From assembly GCF_965644225.1 (NCBI RefSeq), contig NZ_CBFFRJ010000019.1, positions 1-52,663 of the forward strand: DNA of 52,663 nucleotides. Reading direction: 5' to 3'. Both the position numbers and the translations under genes were made by a program. How positions within the stretch are numbered: the stretch's first letter is position 1; each line of letters opens with the position of its first letter. Shown piece after piece: positions 26,137-35,317 of the stretch. The stretch comes from CBFFRJ01 sp965644225. GTDB taxonomy: Bacteria > Pseudomonadota > Gammaproteobacteria > Enterobacterales > Enterobacteriaceae. The notes below the pieces were generated by a model that saw nothing but the letters and a program-made list of their open reading frames with translations, did not search any database and was not told the origin of the DNA.

Positions 26137-26304
26137 TTTGAACTACGGCTGGAACTATAGATTTCTTTCATGGCGAGTCAATGACCCTATGGTTTTTTGT
26201 TAACTTTCAGTTGAAAAGTGTGATCAATGTAAAAGTATTTCCTGAAGTAAGGGGGGCAATTTGCCCCGTTAGTCATCAGGAATGATTCGACTCATTCACC
26301 TCAG

Positions 26305-27243
26305 TTATAGCCCAATGAACGACAGGTAAAAAGAGAGGGTGAATAACGACACCACTGTGGACATCAGCACACAGCGGGAGGTCGTGCCTGCTTCACGGCG
26401 ATAAAACTCAGCCAGCATAAAAGGGCCGGTACCGGTGGGTAATGCCGCCAGTAATACGGCGGTGTGCGTCAGCATCGGCGGCAAATGAAGCGCAACGGCC
26501 AGTCCCCAGGTGATTAAGGGCTGCAAAATAAGTTTGAGCACCACCAGCAGGGTCACGGTGACGTTTTGATTTTTGGCTCTGTCGACGGACTTCCCGGCGA
26601 GGAAAAGCCCTAAGGCGATTAATGCGCACGGCGATGCCGCGCCGCCCAGCAGTTTGAGAAACACATTGACTGAGCCTGGTACGCTGGCCCCCGAGAGCGG
26701 AACGACCAGCGCCAGTACCGGAGAGACCAGCAGAGGGTTGCGCACCAGTGATTTTGCCACTTTGACGATAATAATCCGCCGTTTGACCTCTCCCTGTAGC
26801 CCCATTTCAATCATGATGATGCCGACCCCAAACAGGGCCGATACCGTCAGAATAGTGGCCACCAGCGTCGGTGCCAGCGCCTCGTGGCCTAAAAACACCA
26901 GTATTAACGGAAATCCAATAAAGCCGGTATTGGCATAACTGCCGTTCAGGGCATCGATCGCCGCATCGGCAAGATGGCGTGTGCGGCGAAGTTGAATGAC
27001 CAGGATGAGAACAAAAATGGCAAACATGCCGCCAGAAAAGGCCAGGATAAACGCCGGTTGCGCCAGATCGCTCCATTTTGCATTGGCGATGATATCGAAA
27101 AGCAGTGCCGGCAACGCAAGATAGACAACGAAGCGATTAAGTTCAGACAGGGCATTTTCCCCAAGGATCCTTAATCTGCGGGCCAGCCATCCGGTCAGTA
27201 TCAGGGCAAAGATTGGCAGAACGACATTCAGTGTTGAGAGCAT
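26305..27243 (-). CDS. AEC-family transporter
   Basis: 312-residue inner-membrane protein of the auxin-efflux-carrier family with about ten helices in two halves. Family motifs include ALPALLFD near residue 47, GSYANTGFIGFPL near 107 and AALPTGTGPFMLAEFY near 275. Substrates in bacteria are mostly unknown organic acids. It is divergent from the LysR gene at 27355, with 111 bp between, so it is the likely target. Confidence 0.85.
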   Translation of the reverse strand: MLSTLNVVLPIFALILTGWLARRLRILGENALSELNRFVVYLALPALLFDIIANAKWSDLAQPAFILAFSGGMFAIFVLILVIQLRRTRHLADAAIDALNGSYANTGFIGFPLILVFLGHEALAPTLVATILTVSALFGVGIIMIEMGLQGEVKRRIIIVKVAKSLVRNPLLVSPVLALVVPLSGASVPGSVNVFLKLLGGAASPCALIALGLFLAGKSVDRAKNQNVTVTLLVVLKLILQPLITWGLAVALHLPPMLTHTAVLLAALPTGTGPFMLAEFYRREAGTTSRCVLMSTVVSLFTLSFYLSFIGL

Positions 27244-27335
27244 AGCGCGATGACTGTTATTGATGACGGTGGTAAAAAAAGCACACTCTATCCGTCGCGC
27301 TCTATATAATCTAATGCCTTTAAATGCTTATCTTC

Positions 27336-27350
27336 ATACCTTTAAGGTAT
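27336..27350. promoter_or_regulatory. Palindrome in the LysR promoter
   Basis: ATACCTT-T-AAGGTAT is a perfect 7-bp palindrome five bases before the LysR start and includes its AAGG ribosome binding site. A related sequence, ATGCCTTTAAATGC, lies 23 bp upstream. Both could bind the regulator itself or fold in the mRNA leader. Confidence 0.4.
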
Positions 27351-27354
27351 CAAC

Positions 27355-28260
27355 ATGATGGCTGACTTTCGCCAGTTGCACTATTTCATCACGCTGGCTG
27401 AAACGCGCAATTTCGGCCGGGCTGCCGGGCTACTGAATATTACCCAGCCCCCGTTAAGCCGACAGATTGCCGCCCTGGAAGAGCGACTGGGGGTGACATT
27501 GTTTGAGCGTCATCACCTGGGCGTGACCCTTACCCTGGCCGGGGAGGGGTTTTATCAGGATGCGAAAGCCATTATCAGCGCTTACCAGCAGGCCTGCCGC
27601 AATGCGCAGCAGACAGCCAAAGGCGAGAGAGGGACGTTGTCCGTGGGGTTTATGATGCATGCGGCCTGGACGACGATCCCTGAACTGACGCGGCGAATGG
27701 TCACCGACTATCCACAGGTGAAGCTGCTGCTGCATGAAGCCACGCCGGGCGTATTACTCCAGGCCGTACTCGACGGCGAATATGATGCAGGGGTGACTTT
27801 TCAGAGCAATGAGACGGTGCGGGTAAACAGCCTGCCGCTGCGCCAGGAGCGGCTTTGTCTGGCGGTGAACCGACATCATCCTCTGGCAGGGCGTCAGCAG
27901 ATTGTGGCGGCTGATTTACGCAATGAACCGCTTATTGTCACCCCTCAGGCAGTGGCGCCGGTGCTTCGGGAAACCATCGATATTTTTTTGCGCAGCAACG
28001 GGGTCGAACCTTATTACCGGCTGGAAACCCACCTACAGCAAACTATCGTCAGTTTTGTGGCTGAAGGATTAGGGTCGGCGCTGGTGCCGGAATCAGTGAA
28101 AAAGTTGAATTATGCCGACGTCGAGTACAGAGCTATTGCGCAAAGCCCGACGATTGTCCAGGTGCTGGTGTGGCGAAAAGACAACCACAACCCGGCCCTG
28201 GCGTCATTTGTTTCCCTCACTCAGGCGCTGCTGAGTGAGGGGAACACGGGCATCGCTTAA
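27355..28260 (+). CDS. LysR-family regulator
   Basis: 301 residues. The helix-turn-helix is at residues 17-42 (NFGRAAGLLNITQPPLSRQIAALEE is the recognition segment), with a ligand-binding domain from about residue 92. A ribosome binding site, AAGGT, stands eight bases before the ATG. Divergent to the AEC transporter, which it probably controls. Within the last 50 codons an 11-bp perfect stem (28214-28241) occurs; it could stop transcription near the end of the gene. Confidence 0.88.
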   Translation: MMADFRQLHYFITLAETRNFGRAAGLLNITQPPLSRQIAALEERLGVTLFERHHLGVTLTLAGEGFYQDAKAIISAYQQACRNAQQTAKGERGTLSVGFMMHAAWTTIPELTRRMVTDYPQVKLLLHEATPGVLLQAVLDGEYDAGVTFQSNETVRVNSLPLRQERLCLAVNRHHPLAGRQQIVAADLRNEPLIVTPQAVAPVLRETIDIFLRSNGVEPYYRLETHLQQTIVSFVAEGLGSALVPESVKKLNYADVEYRAIAQSPTIVQVLVWRKDNHNPALASFVSLTQALLSEGNTGIA

Positions 28261-28282
28261 AGCCGGACTGCCCGTCCCGCGA

Positions 28283-28729
28283 TTACGGCTTGCCGACTGC
28301 TATCTTTAACGGCTTGTAATACTGCGGATCGAAGGTGGAGAGCGGCAGCTTAACCTGCTTGTTACCGCCGCGTAGTTCGCTGGCGGCGCTGATGGTTATC
28401 GTGCTGGCTTTCTCTACCGCATCGCAGTCAAACTCGGTCGCGGCGTCAACGGAGCGGGTGGCGTCACTGTCGCCAAAAGGCGCGACATTCAGCGTCCCTT
28501 CGCCCAATGTGTGGCCCGCCTTGTCCTTCAGCTGAAGGGTGAGGGAAAGGGCGCTGAATTCTCCACTGCCGCCATTATCCAGCCTGAAAACCAAAGAGCA
28601 CTGCCCCTGTATCCAGGCGCTGTCGGTATTGCGAATACTGATATAACGTGGTTCTTCAGCATGCGCGGCGGACCCCCAGCCCAGGCCTGACAGCAGACTG
28701 ATAAGTAATATTTTCGCTGTCCGTTTCAT
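28283..28729 (-). CDS. Small periplasmic protein, last gene of the srf cluster
   Basis: 148 residues. Signal peptide RTAKILLISLLSGLGWGSAAHA, cut before EEP. The mature part is a strand-rich domain with two Cys (GQCSLVF and EFDCDAVE) that can form one disulfide, and ends in a basic segment. I start at ATG 28729 with AAGGAAA upstream; the longer frame from 28813 overlaps the preceding gene and adds residues without sense. I do not recognise the family. It lies 31 bp after the FGE-like gene and so is probably co-transcribed. Likely a partner or adaptor domain for that periplasmic protein. Confidence 0.65.
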   Translation of the reverse strand: MKRTAKILLISLLSGLGWGSAAHAEEPRYISIRNTDSAWIQGQCSLVFRLDNGGSGEFSALSLTLQLKDKAGHTLGEGTLNVAPFGDSDATRSVDAATEFDCDAVEKASTITISAASELRGGNKQVKLPLSTFDPQYYKPLKIAVGKP

Positions 28730-28760
28730 GGCATTTCCTTTTCTGGTTGTGGCAGGCGTC

Positions 28761-30335
28761 TTACTTGCCTGCGTTCGTTTGTTTGCAGGTCTCCAGCCAG
28801 CCTGCGGTATCAATCTTGCCGTTTTCCAGGTACTTCTGCTGGTTCTGCCAGTGGGCCGCGAGGAAAGGCTTCAGGCCGGTGAGGCGTTTGTTGATGGTCA
28901 GCATTTGCTCAAACACCGAGACCTCGCGTTTCAGCCCCTCCTGCCCGTACAGGGTTGCCGAATCCACCAGGCTGCTGGCGTAGTAACCCGTTAGCTGCTG
29001 GAGTCGGTCAGACTGCTCGCCAAGCTTGGTTTTGCGGGTCGCGCAATTGGCATCGCTGGCGTCTTTGTCCTTACACAGCAGCTCATAGTTATGATTTAAG
29101 AAATCAAGGAAGCGGCCGTCATCCTGCAACTTGGTGCACAGGAAGGAGCCTAAATTCAGGCTGGCGCGAACTGACTGATCGCGTTCTTCCTGCTGCTTCT
29201 GGTTGCTGGCGCGTAGCTGATTTTCCAGCTCTTTCAGTTTCTGCTTGAGGGCCGCATCATCGACATTTGAGGCCAGACTACCCAGCGCTTTGGCGGTGTC
29301 TTTTGCTTCTTCGGCTTTCTTTTCGCTGGCCGGGCTTTCCGCTCCCAGGGTTTCCCAGCTTTTTTCGAGCTGCTTCACTTTATTTGTCGAGGTGATGGTG
29401 GGGGCCACCAGCACCAGCCGCATGCCGGTGGTTTTACTGGTGAAAGGGGTGGCGTTGTCGTAGTAATTCACCTCTTTACGCGCCGCGCTGCGAATTTCCT
29501 CCGGGCCAGAGATAATGCTGCCGCCGCGCACCACATAGCCACCGGCCTGGCCATGCAGGCGGTTTAACTTGTTGAGGTAAAAGGGGGTGAACATCATCTC
29601 TGAGACATTACCCAGCATGTCATACAGGCCAAGCGGATTCGGGTTCAGGCGGCCAATCACCTGCACTTTGCCATTGGAGGACTGCGCCCCTGAATACCAT
29701 TCAAAGTTTTTCATATCATCCATGGGGTAATGCAGATCGCGAAACTCAGCGCTGTTTACTTTCAGGCCGCCGCGCGCGGCAAACTCCCACTCCACCTCGG
29801 TCGGCAGGCGTAAAAAGCCGGGCTTATCGTCCTCTTTCGGCAGCTTATCCAGGGCATTAGTCCGCAGCCACTGGTTGTATTTATCGGCGGCGGTGACCGC
29901 ATCAAACCAGCTTTTTCCGGTAACAGGTAAGGTAAGCATCTTTGACGGCGTCGGGCAGGTGCCTTCCATCAATGCCTTATATTGCAGGTCGGTCAGCTCA
30001 TATTTTGCTATCAGGTAATAACGTCCCTTACCTTTTTTGGCCTCGGTGAAACTGCCGGCAATAAAGGCCGGATAACTATGCTCGATGACGCCCCAGTCGC
30101 CACCGTCCTGGCCCAGGGTAATGGGCATATCATCGAGCGGGCCTGCCATGGGGATCTCCACCCGACGAAAAGCCATTGAACCTTCGCACGGCATAGGTAA
30201 GACGACATCTTCGTCATCCGGCTTAGGGTTCCAGGTCTTCGCATCCCAGGGTTCTGCCAGCGCAGAGGAGGCGCTGGCAAGCAGGCCGAGCGCCAACCAG
30301 TACGGCAGTGAGGAAGAGGTTTTGGTCACGAACAA
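28761..30335 (-). CDS. Periplasmic protein with formylglycine-generating-enzyme-like domain
   Basis: 524 residues. The signal peptide ends at about residue 27 (SASSALAEP). Residues 55-310 match the FGE/sulfatase-modifying fold: LPTEVEWEFAARGG, GLYDMLGNVSEMM, VVRGGSI, SAARKEVN and TGMRLVL. In true FGE a pair of catalytic Cys binds Cu; I cannot point to that pair here, so it may be a binding or lectin-like version. After about residue 320 comes a coiled coil (KKAEEAKDTAKALGSLASN, then KLKELENQLRASNQKQQEE). A Cys-rich C-terminal helical region follows. Same strand as the ABC genes, 42 bp after the permease. Confidence 0.8.
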   Translation of the reverse strand: MFVTKTSSSLPYWLALGLLASASSALAEPWDAKTWNPKPDDEDVVLPMPCEGSMAFRRVEIPMAGPLDDMPITLGQDGGDWGVIEHSYPAFIAGSFTEAKKGKGRYYLIAKYELTDLQYKALMEGTCPTPSKMLTLPVTGKSWFDAVTAADKYNQWLRTNALDKLPKEDDKPGFLRLPTEVEWEFAARGGLKVNSAEFRDLHYPMDDMKNFEWYSGAQSSNGKVQVIGRLNPNPLGLYDMLGNVSEMMFTPFYLNKLNRLHGQAGGYVVRGGSIISGPEEIRSAARKEVNYYDNATPFTSKTTGMRLVLVAPTITSTNKVKQLEKSWETLGAESPASEKKAEEAKDTAKALGSLASNVDDAALKQKLKELENQLRASNQKQQEERDQSVRASLNLGSFLCTKLQDDGRFLDFLNHNYELLCKDKDASDANCATRKTKLGEQSDRLQQLTGYYASSLVDSATLYGQEGLKREVSVFEQMLTINKRLTGLKPFLAAHWQNQQKYLENGKIDTAGWLETCKQTNAGK

Positions 30336-30377
30336 TCTCCGCTAATCATCAGTTGACTGAAAGATGAGGTGGCAACG

Positions 30378-31592
30378 TCACACCTCGCGCAGGCTCTGCG
30401 CAGGTTCTATCCTAATGGCCCGATACGCGCCAATGCTGGCAACCAGCAGGGCGACGACCAGGGTAAGCGCCATGGCCAGCAGGCTATGTTCAGGGGTTAT
30501 TTTGCACAGCATCTGATCGGTTGCCTGGCTTCCGGCCAGCGCGTGGTTAAACACCTGGCTGGCGATAAGATAGATGCCATAGCCACCGACGTAAGCCAGC
30601 AGGCTAAGCAGGCAGCCCTGCAGGATCACATACACGCCCACCGAGGGGCCGGTGAAACCGAGCAGGCGCAGGACGGCAATATGCTTACGTTTGCGATCGA
30701 CGTTGGCGATAAACGAGCCGACAAGAGAGGCCACACAGCCGATAAGCGCGGTGGCGGCAATGGTATTAAAAATCACCCCCAGCACCCGGTTAATGCTTTT
30801 CACATTCTCAATATCCGCCAGTCGGCTGGTGGTTTCGATTCGCTGCGCGCGCAGGTCACGCTCAAGACCGGCAACCTGGTCGATGCTTCTGGCATACACC
30901 CTGGCGCGGGCATAGAGCGGCGGTTTGTTGCTTAACGGCTGACCGCTGCTAACTCCAAAGTCCGGGATGGCATAACCATCTCTGAAATGCTCAAGCATCA
31001 GCAGCAGGGCGGGTTGGGTAAACACCGCCGCGCGATTGAATATGGTTGGCGGTAAAATGCCGACAACGGTCAGGCTTTTACGCCCCCATTCCCGGCGCTC
31101 TTCCAGCTGGCGGCTGACGCGAAGGGTAAGAGTATCCCCGACGTTCACCGCCAGTTTGCGTGCGGCTTCCTGAGTTAAGACAACCTCATTTGGCGCCTGG
31201 AGAGCCAGCTTACCTAACAGCGGATCGCCAGCGCCGGTCGGGATCACTTCGGCGCTTTCGATAAAATGGCTGCTGTCCACCTGGAGGTCGGCAAGGGTAT
31301 TGAGCGACCGGGTTTGTCCGATGACAAAGCCCACGTCCGGGCGCTGACGCAGTTGTTCTATCCAGCCGTCATCATAGCTGCCGCTGCTTAGCATGCGGAT
31401 TTCCAGGTTACGGGGATCGCTGGCGAGATCGTTTTGCAACTGGCTGACGATGCCAAAACGTAAACCGAACAGCAGTAACAGCGGGGCGATCACTGCAACC
31501 AGAGAGGAGACAATGCAAAAAGAGATGATCCTGTCGTGCCACAGATCTTGCAGCGCCAGGCGGCCCAGTAGCAGGGTGCGGTTAAAAGACAA
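30378..31592 (-). CDS. ABC transporter permease (MacB/FtsX type)
   Basis: 404-residue inner-membrane protein. One helix near the N-terminus (FCIVSSLVAVIAPLLLLFGL), a large periplasmic domain (about 50-260) and three C-terminal helices (IFNTIAATALIGCVASLVGS, VGVYVILQGCLLSLLAYVGG, LLAMALTLVVALLVASIGAY): the FtsX/MacB layout. The ATPase gene is directly upstream, overlapping by 11 bp. MacB works with a MacA adaptor and TolC, but no adaptor gene is here, so the periplasmic vWA and FGE-like proteins may take that place. Type VII ABC proteins move substrates by mechanotransmission rather than transport across the inner membrane. Confidence 0.85.
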   Translation of the reverse strand: MSFNRTLLLGRLALQDLWHDRIISFCIVSSLVAVIAPLLLLFGLRFGIVSQLQNDLASDPRNLEIRMLSSGSYDDGWIEQLRQRPDVGFVIGQTRSLNTLADLQVDSSHFIESAEVIPTGAGDPLLGKLALQAPNEVVLTQEAARKLAVNVGDTLTLRVSRQLEERREWGRKSLTVVGILPPTIFNRAAVFTQPALLLMLEHFRDGYAIPDFGVSSGQPLSNKPPLYARARVYARSIDQVAGLERDLRAQRIETTSRLADIENVKSINRVLGVIFNTIAATALIGCVASLVGSFIANVDRKRKHIAVLRLLGFTGPSVGVYVILQGCLLSLLAYVGGYGIYLIASQVFNHALAGSQATDQMLCKITPEHSLLAMALTLVVALLVASIGAYRAIRIEPAQSLREV

Positions 31593-32310
31593 AGTGAGTT
31601 CCCCTCAGGGCGGGCGCGTCAGGCTGGTTTGATGTTCCGGCATCGGGGCGGGCAACTAAGCACGGCAGGTTGAAGCGTTGCACCAGCGGCCAGTCGTGAC
31701 AGACCACCAGGGCCATCATGCCCTCCTGCGCCACCAGATCAATAAACAGGCTGAACAACTGTTGCGCGTTGTAAGGATCCAGCGCCGCGGTCGGTTCGTC
31801 CGCCAGCACCAGGCCCGGGCGGTGCAGAATAGCGCGGGCAAACGCGGTTCTCTGCCTTTCGCCAAACGACAATTGTGCCGGTAGCTTGCTCAACAATGGG
31901 CCCAGTTTCAGGGTCTCAACGACCCGATTCAGCATGGCTTTATCCGGCGTTTTGCCCAGTAGCTGGCACGGCAGGCGGATATTGTCCTGCACGCTCAGGA
32001 AGGGAAGCAGACCGCCATTTTGCAGCACAAAACCCAGATGGCGGGCGCGAACGTCGGCCAGTGCCGCCTGCTGTCTGTTCTTCAGCAGCGCGGCGACATC
32101 CAGCAGCTTTTCATCATGCAATTCGAAGCGCCCGACGCTTGCCGGGGCCAGCAGCAGGCCGATGGCTTCCAGAAGCGTACTTTTGCCGCAGCCGCTCTCG
32201 CCGGTGACCGCCACCACCTGGCCTGGCCGCAGACTCAGCTGCGGCAGGTAAACATGATGCGCCTGAGCGCCCTGGCCTCGTACAACGGATAATGCGTCGA
32301 TGTGCAGCAT
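31582..32310 (-). CDS. ABC ATPase (LolD/MacB-type)
   Basis: 242-residue ATPase for the permease downstream. Walker A GESGCGKST near residue 38, Q-loop VLQNGGLLPF near 95, signature LSFGERQR near 150 (a variant of LSGGQ) and Walker B LVLADEPTAALD near 170, with the His of VVCHDW. Translational overlap of one base with the vWA gene stop (TGATG) and 11 bp with the permease. The C-terminus is short, as in LolD. Confidence 0.9.
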   Translation of the reverse strand: MLHIDALSVVRGQGAQAHHVYLPQLSLRPGQVVAVTGESGCGKSTLLEAIGLLLAPASVGRFELHDEKLLDVAALLKNRQQAALADVRARHLGFVLQNGGLLPFLSVQDNIRLPCQLLGKTPDKAMLNRVVETLKLGPLLSKLPAQLSFGERQRTAFARAILHRPGLVLADEPTAALDPYNAQQLFSLFIDLVAQEGMMALVVCHDWPLVQRFNLPCLVARPDAGTSNQPDAPALRGTHFVF

Positions 32311-34271
32311 CAGGGCATCATTTCCAGCGGTACCGGGTATACCCGATCCCGGGGATCGCTGCCTTTGGCCAGCTCAACCCAACGATCGACATCGGCATTG
32401 TACTTCTGGTAATGGCGCAGCTTGGCTGACAGGGTGCGGATAAATTTCTCCTGCGACAGGCCATCCCAGCTTTTCCAGGTCTCTTCATCAAGATTCAGCA
32501 CATCGCTGCGATAAGGCAGGTCCGCAAGGTATTCGCCTAACACGCCCAGCTCGTTGATTTTGGCATTCTCTTTCTGTTTAAGCTGATTCGGATCGGCCCC
32601 CATGGTGGCGGCGACGGTACGCAGGCGCTCAAACATTTTATCCGGCGAGATCATCCCTTCGTTGGCGGCTTGCAGGATCTGACTCACCACATCGCTTAAG
32701 TCGCTTAGCTGTCCTTTGGTCAGCAGCACGCGCACGTCGGTGGTCGGGATATTTTGCTTAATCAGATCGCGGTCGCTGATCCAGGCCTTAAACACCAGCG
32801 GGGCCTGGGTGTCGTTCTTTTTACCCAGATAAGCCAGCTGCATGGCATGGCCAATCAGGGCGGTATCTTCCAGCAGCTTCTCCTCCGACGTCGGTTTTTT
32901 ACCGTCATCTTTGGCGTACAGCGCGCTGCCAATTGCCGCATCGCCCATATACGCCGCCTTAACCTGTTCGGTGATGGCGCTCGCCAGGGCATCAACCTGC
33001 TGACCAAAGGTCTTCAGATCCCCGGCATCGACGGACTGGTAAAGGTTGGACTGGGTGCTGTCAAAGTTAGACAGATCCCGGTACTGGCCCTCTGCTTTGG
33101 CATGATCGTCTTTGCCGGAAGCGGTTTTCAGGTGCAGGGTATAAATCGCAATACCTCTGTTGCCCGCTTCGAGGCGCAGCTGTTTGGCGTCCATGCCCGT
33201 GGCGGAGAGTTTATTGCTGCCCTCAATGGCGCCTGCATCGGTGATTAAGACGATATAACGGGCGCCAAACGGGCTCCAGTCAATGTTGTCGATCGTCGAA
33301 AGCACCCCGGCATAAGCATCTTCATCGTATAAAGAGCTGGAGACTTTGGCCTCTTTCAGTCCGGCGACTTTTTTCAGGAAATCGTCGCCATCTTTCACCT
33401 GATTAGGGTCAGCAAAGATCTTCGAGGTGAATTCCAGACCCGGCACGGCTTTGGTGTTGGAGCGGAAGGACACCAGACCAAACTTAACCTGATCCTGCAG
33501 GTGTTCCTGCTTAATCCTGGCGTAGACTTTGTTGACCGCTTCTTTGGTGCGCTCGATGTACGGGCCCATTGAGATGGTGGAGTCGATAACGAAAACCACC
33601 GAGGCATTAAAGCCTTTCAACTGGTTGATATCATCGCCCTTTTTCTCTTCAGGCTGTGCTTTGCTCACCGAGGCCACATTCAGTAAACGGGTGTAGAACC
33701 CGCTCTCGGTCATCACCTCTTCGCCGCTGAGGATCGGCAGCAGGTAAAACTGCTTTTGCAGATCGACAAAGTATTCCGGCTCCTGAGCCAGCACGCCATC
33801 GGCACTGCCGTCGCGTTTCAGATGGGCGCGCAAAGGGGCCACCACTGAGACCGGATCGGGCGCGGAGAGAATGTCATCAAGACTTTTTCTCTCTTTGAAA
33901 AACACCAGCCGGTCGCGGTTCGCCGGGTTGGTAAAGGCCAGCGTGAGCTGCATTTTCCAGTCAACGGTGCACGACTGCGGCAGCCAGCCAATGGTTTTGC
34001 CATAGCTGTCAGGGCCAACCTGAACCCAGCTTTGCCCATTAACTTCGGCCTTCTGATACACATACAGGCTGCTGAATGCCGGTTGTAATTCACCTTTATC
34101 ATCGCCAGCAGCCGTGCCAAGTTTGCACCCTGGCGTGGTCAGAACCCGTTGAAAGAGGGTCTTTTTGCCCTCCTGCAACAGGGGTTTGTCACCCTCAGCG
34201 GCAACGGCGTGGCCTGCGAGCAGCAGGCCGCACAGCGGCAGAGCGAGGCGAAGAAAATGCGTCTTCATCAT
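32310..34271 (-). CDS. Periplasmic von Willebrand A protein
   Basis: 653 residues. Signal peptide LALPLCGLLLAGHAVAAEG. Residues 40-105 look like an SH3-type barrel (VYQKAEVNGQSWVQVGPD and GWLPQSCTVDW). A von Willebrand A domain begins near residue 220: the metal-ion site DSTIS is at 230-234, with FGLVSF and YIVLITDAGA further on. Residues 430-650 are mostly helical. vWA domains bind protein partners through a metal ion and often act with AAA or envelope machines. ATGA overlap with the previous gene and TGATG with the next. Not recognised as a named family. Confidence 0.8.
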   Translation of the reverse strand: MMKTHFLRLALPLCGLLLAGHAVAAEGDKPLLQEGKKTLFQRVLTTPGCKLGTAAGDDKGELQPAFSSLYVYQKAEVNGQSWVQVGPDSYGKTIGWLPQSCTVDWKMQLTLAFTNPANRDRLVFFKERKSLDDILSAPDPVSVVAPLRAHLKRDGSADGVLAQEPEYFVDLQKQFYLLPILSGEEVMTESGFYTRLLNVASVSKAQPEEKKGDDINQLKGFNASVVFVIDSTISMGPYIERTKEAVNKVYARIKQEHLQDQVKFGLVSFRSNTKAVPGLEFTSKIFADPNQVKDGDDFLKKVAGLKEAKVSSSLYDEDAYAGVLSTIDNIDWSPFGARYIVLITDAGAIEGSNKLSATGMDAKQLRLEAGNRGIAIYTLHLKTASGKDDHAKAEGQYRDLSNFDSTQSNLYQSVDAGDLKTFGQQVDALASAITEQVKAAYMGDAAIGSALYAKDDGKKPTSEEKLLEDTALIGHAMQLAYLGKKNDTQAPLVFKAWISDRDLIKQNIPTTDVRVLLTKGQLSDLSDVVSQILQAANEGMISPDKMFERLRTVAATMGADPNQLKQKENAKINELGVLGEYLADLPYRSDVLNLDEETWKSWDGLSQEKFIRTLSAKLRHYQKYNADVDRWVELAKGSDPRDRVYPVPLEMMP

Positions 34272-35317
34272 TTTTTCAGCTCCTCAAGACGCTGTTTCGC
34301 TTGCTGGTTTTCCGGCTCGGTTTGCAGCACGGTTTCATACCAGTAGGCGGCGGTATCCGCATCCGGGGTTTTGAAGCACGCGCTTGGTTTATGATCTTTC
34401 GGGTCGTATTCGCCAGCGTAAGCCAGGGCTATCTTCACATCGCCGCCCTGAGCGCGGTTGGCGTACAGACGCTGGGCGACACCGCATTTCTGCGCTTCTT
34501 TAGCCGCTTCGATAATGGTCAGTAATTTGCTGCTGTCGAGTTTTTGCTCCACGCAGTTCTGCACAAAATCCAGTTCACTCTGGCTTGCCAGGTTCGCAGG
34601 GGAACACTCGCTGGCGTTGGGTTTGGCTTCTGCGGCCGGAGCAGGCGCAGGCGTTGGCGCTGGCGCTTCTGCAACGACCGGCGCTTCCGGTTGTTTGTCT
34701 GCGCTGGCTGGCTGCGCGGCGGTGTCCCGTCCGAGGAACCACCACAGCGCCCCGGCGGCAATAAGCAGCACCAGTAATCCGGCGATAATCAGCGGAATAA
34801 GCGCGGTGTTGCGTTTAGGCGCAGGGGCAGTCGGCGTCCTTTCCGGCGCGGGTGTTTCAACCTGCTTCGGCGCTTCTGTCGGCGCAGGCGCTGGCGCAGG
34901 CGTTGGGGCAGGCGCCGATGGCGGCGTATTTAAGGTGCTGCTGCCGCTGTAGTTGCCGGTTTGGCCGCGCGCATCGGAGGACAGCAGTTCGTCACGCACC
35001 ATCTGGAGCGTGGTGCTGCGGATTTCACCCGATGCCAGTTTTACCTGAATTTGCACCTGGCTTGCGCGCTCAAGCAGCGGATCGAGCAGGGTCGGGCCGA
35101 TACGAAAACCACTCCCGCCGTTGAACGGGTAGCCGCCGTCGATGGTAAACCAGTGCGGCGCCGGGCTCCAGCTGGTGTCCGGTTGCAGATAGTTTTGCTC
35201 ATTGTTGAACAGGCTAAAGGTCAGGTTTGACAGTTCGCCCGGTTCGCCACGCAGGCGAATCATCAATTGCGCGTTACCCGGCTCAGAGGGTTGGCAGGGA
35301 AAAATTTTAGCTAGCAT
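34268..35317 (-). CDS. Bitopic membrane protein with Pro/Ala linkers
   Basis: About 349 residues. N-terminal strand-rich domain (about 15-115), a Pro/Ala linker (about 132-168, with PAPAPAPTEAPK repeats), one helix (173-197, LIPLIIAGLLVLLIAAGALWWFL), a second Pro/Ala/Glu linker, then a helical C-terminal domain (235-349) with four Cys and a TPR/Sel1-like look (AAYWYETVLQTEPENQQAKQRLEEL). I start at ATG 35317, which shares bases with the srfC stop (TGATG); GTG at 35320 is also possible. TonB/TolA-like design suggests it connects cytoplasm and periplasm. Family not recognised. Confidence 0.75.
   Translation of the reverse strand: MLAKIFPCQPSEPGNAQLMIRLRGEPGELSNLTFSLFNNEQNYLQPDTSWSPAPHWFTIDGGYPFNGGSGFRIGPTLLDPLLERASQVQIQVKLASGEIRSTTLQMVRDELLSSDARGQTGNYSGSSTLNTPPSAPAPTPAPAPAPTEAPKQVETPAPERTPTAPAPKRNTALIPLIIAGLLVLLIAAGALWWFLGRDTAAQPASADKQPEAPVVAEAPAPTPAPAPAAEAKPNASECSPANLASQSELDFVQNCVEQKLDSSKLLTIIEAAKEAQKCGVAQRLYANRAQGGDVKIALAYAGEYDPKDHKPSACFKTPDADTAAYWYETVLQTEPENQQAKQRLEELKK

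Noticed and set aside
26253..26267. GGGGCAA-T-TTGCCCC palindrome as a terminator
   Set aside because: The loop is a single base and there is no T-tract; it lies upstream of the bgl leader where a terminator is not needed.
30369..30935. 188-codon plus-strand frame opposite the MacB-type permease
   Set aside because: The permease topology and overlap with the ATPase gene on the minus strand are convincing; this frame is rich in Gln/His as antisense shadows are.
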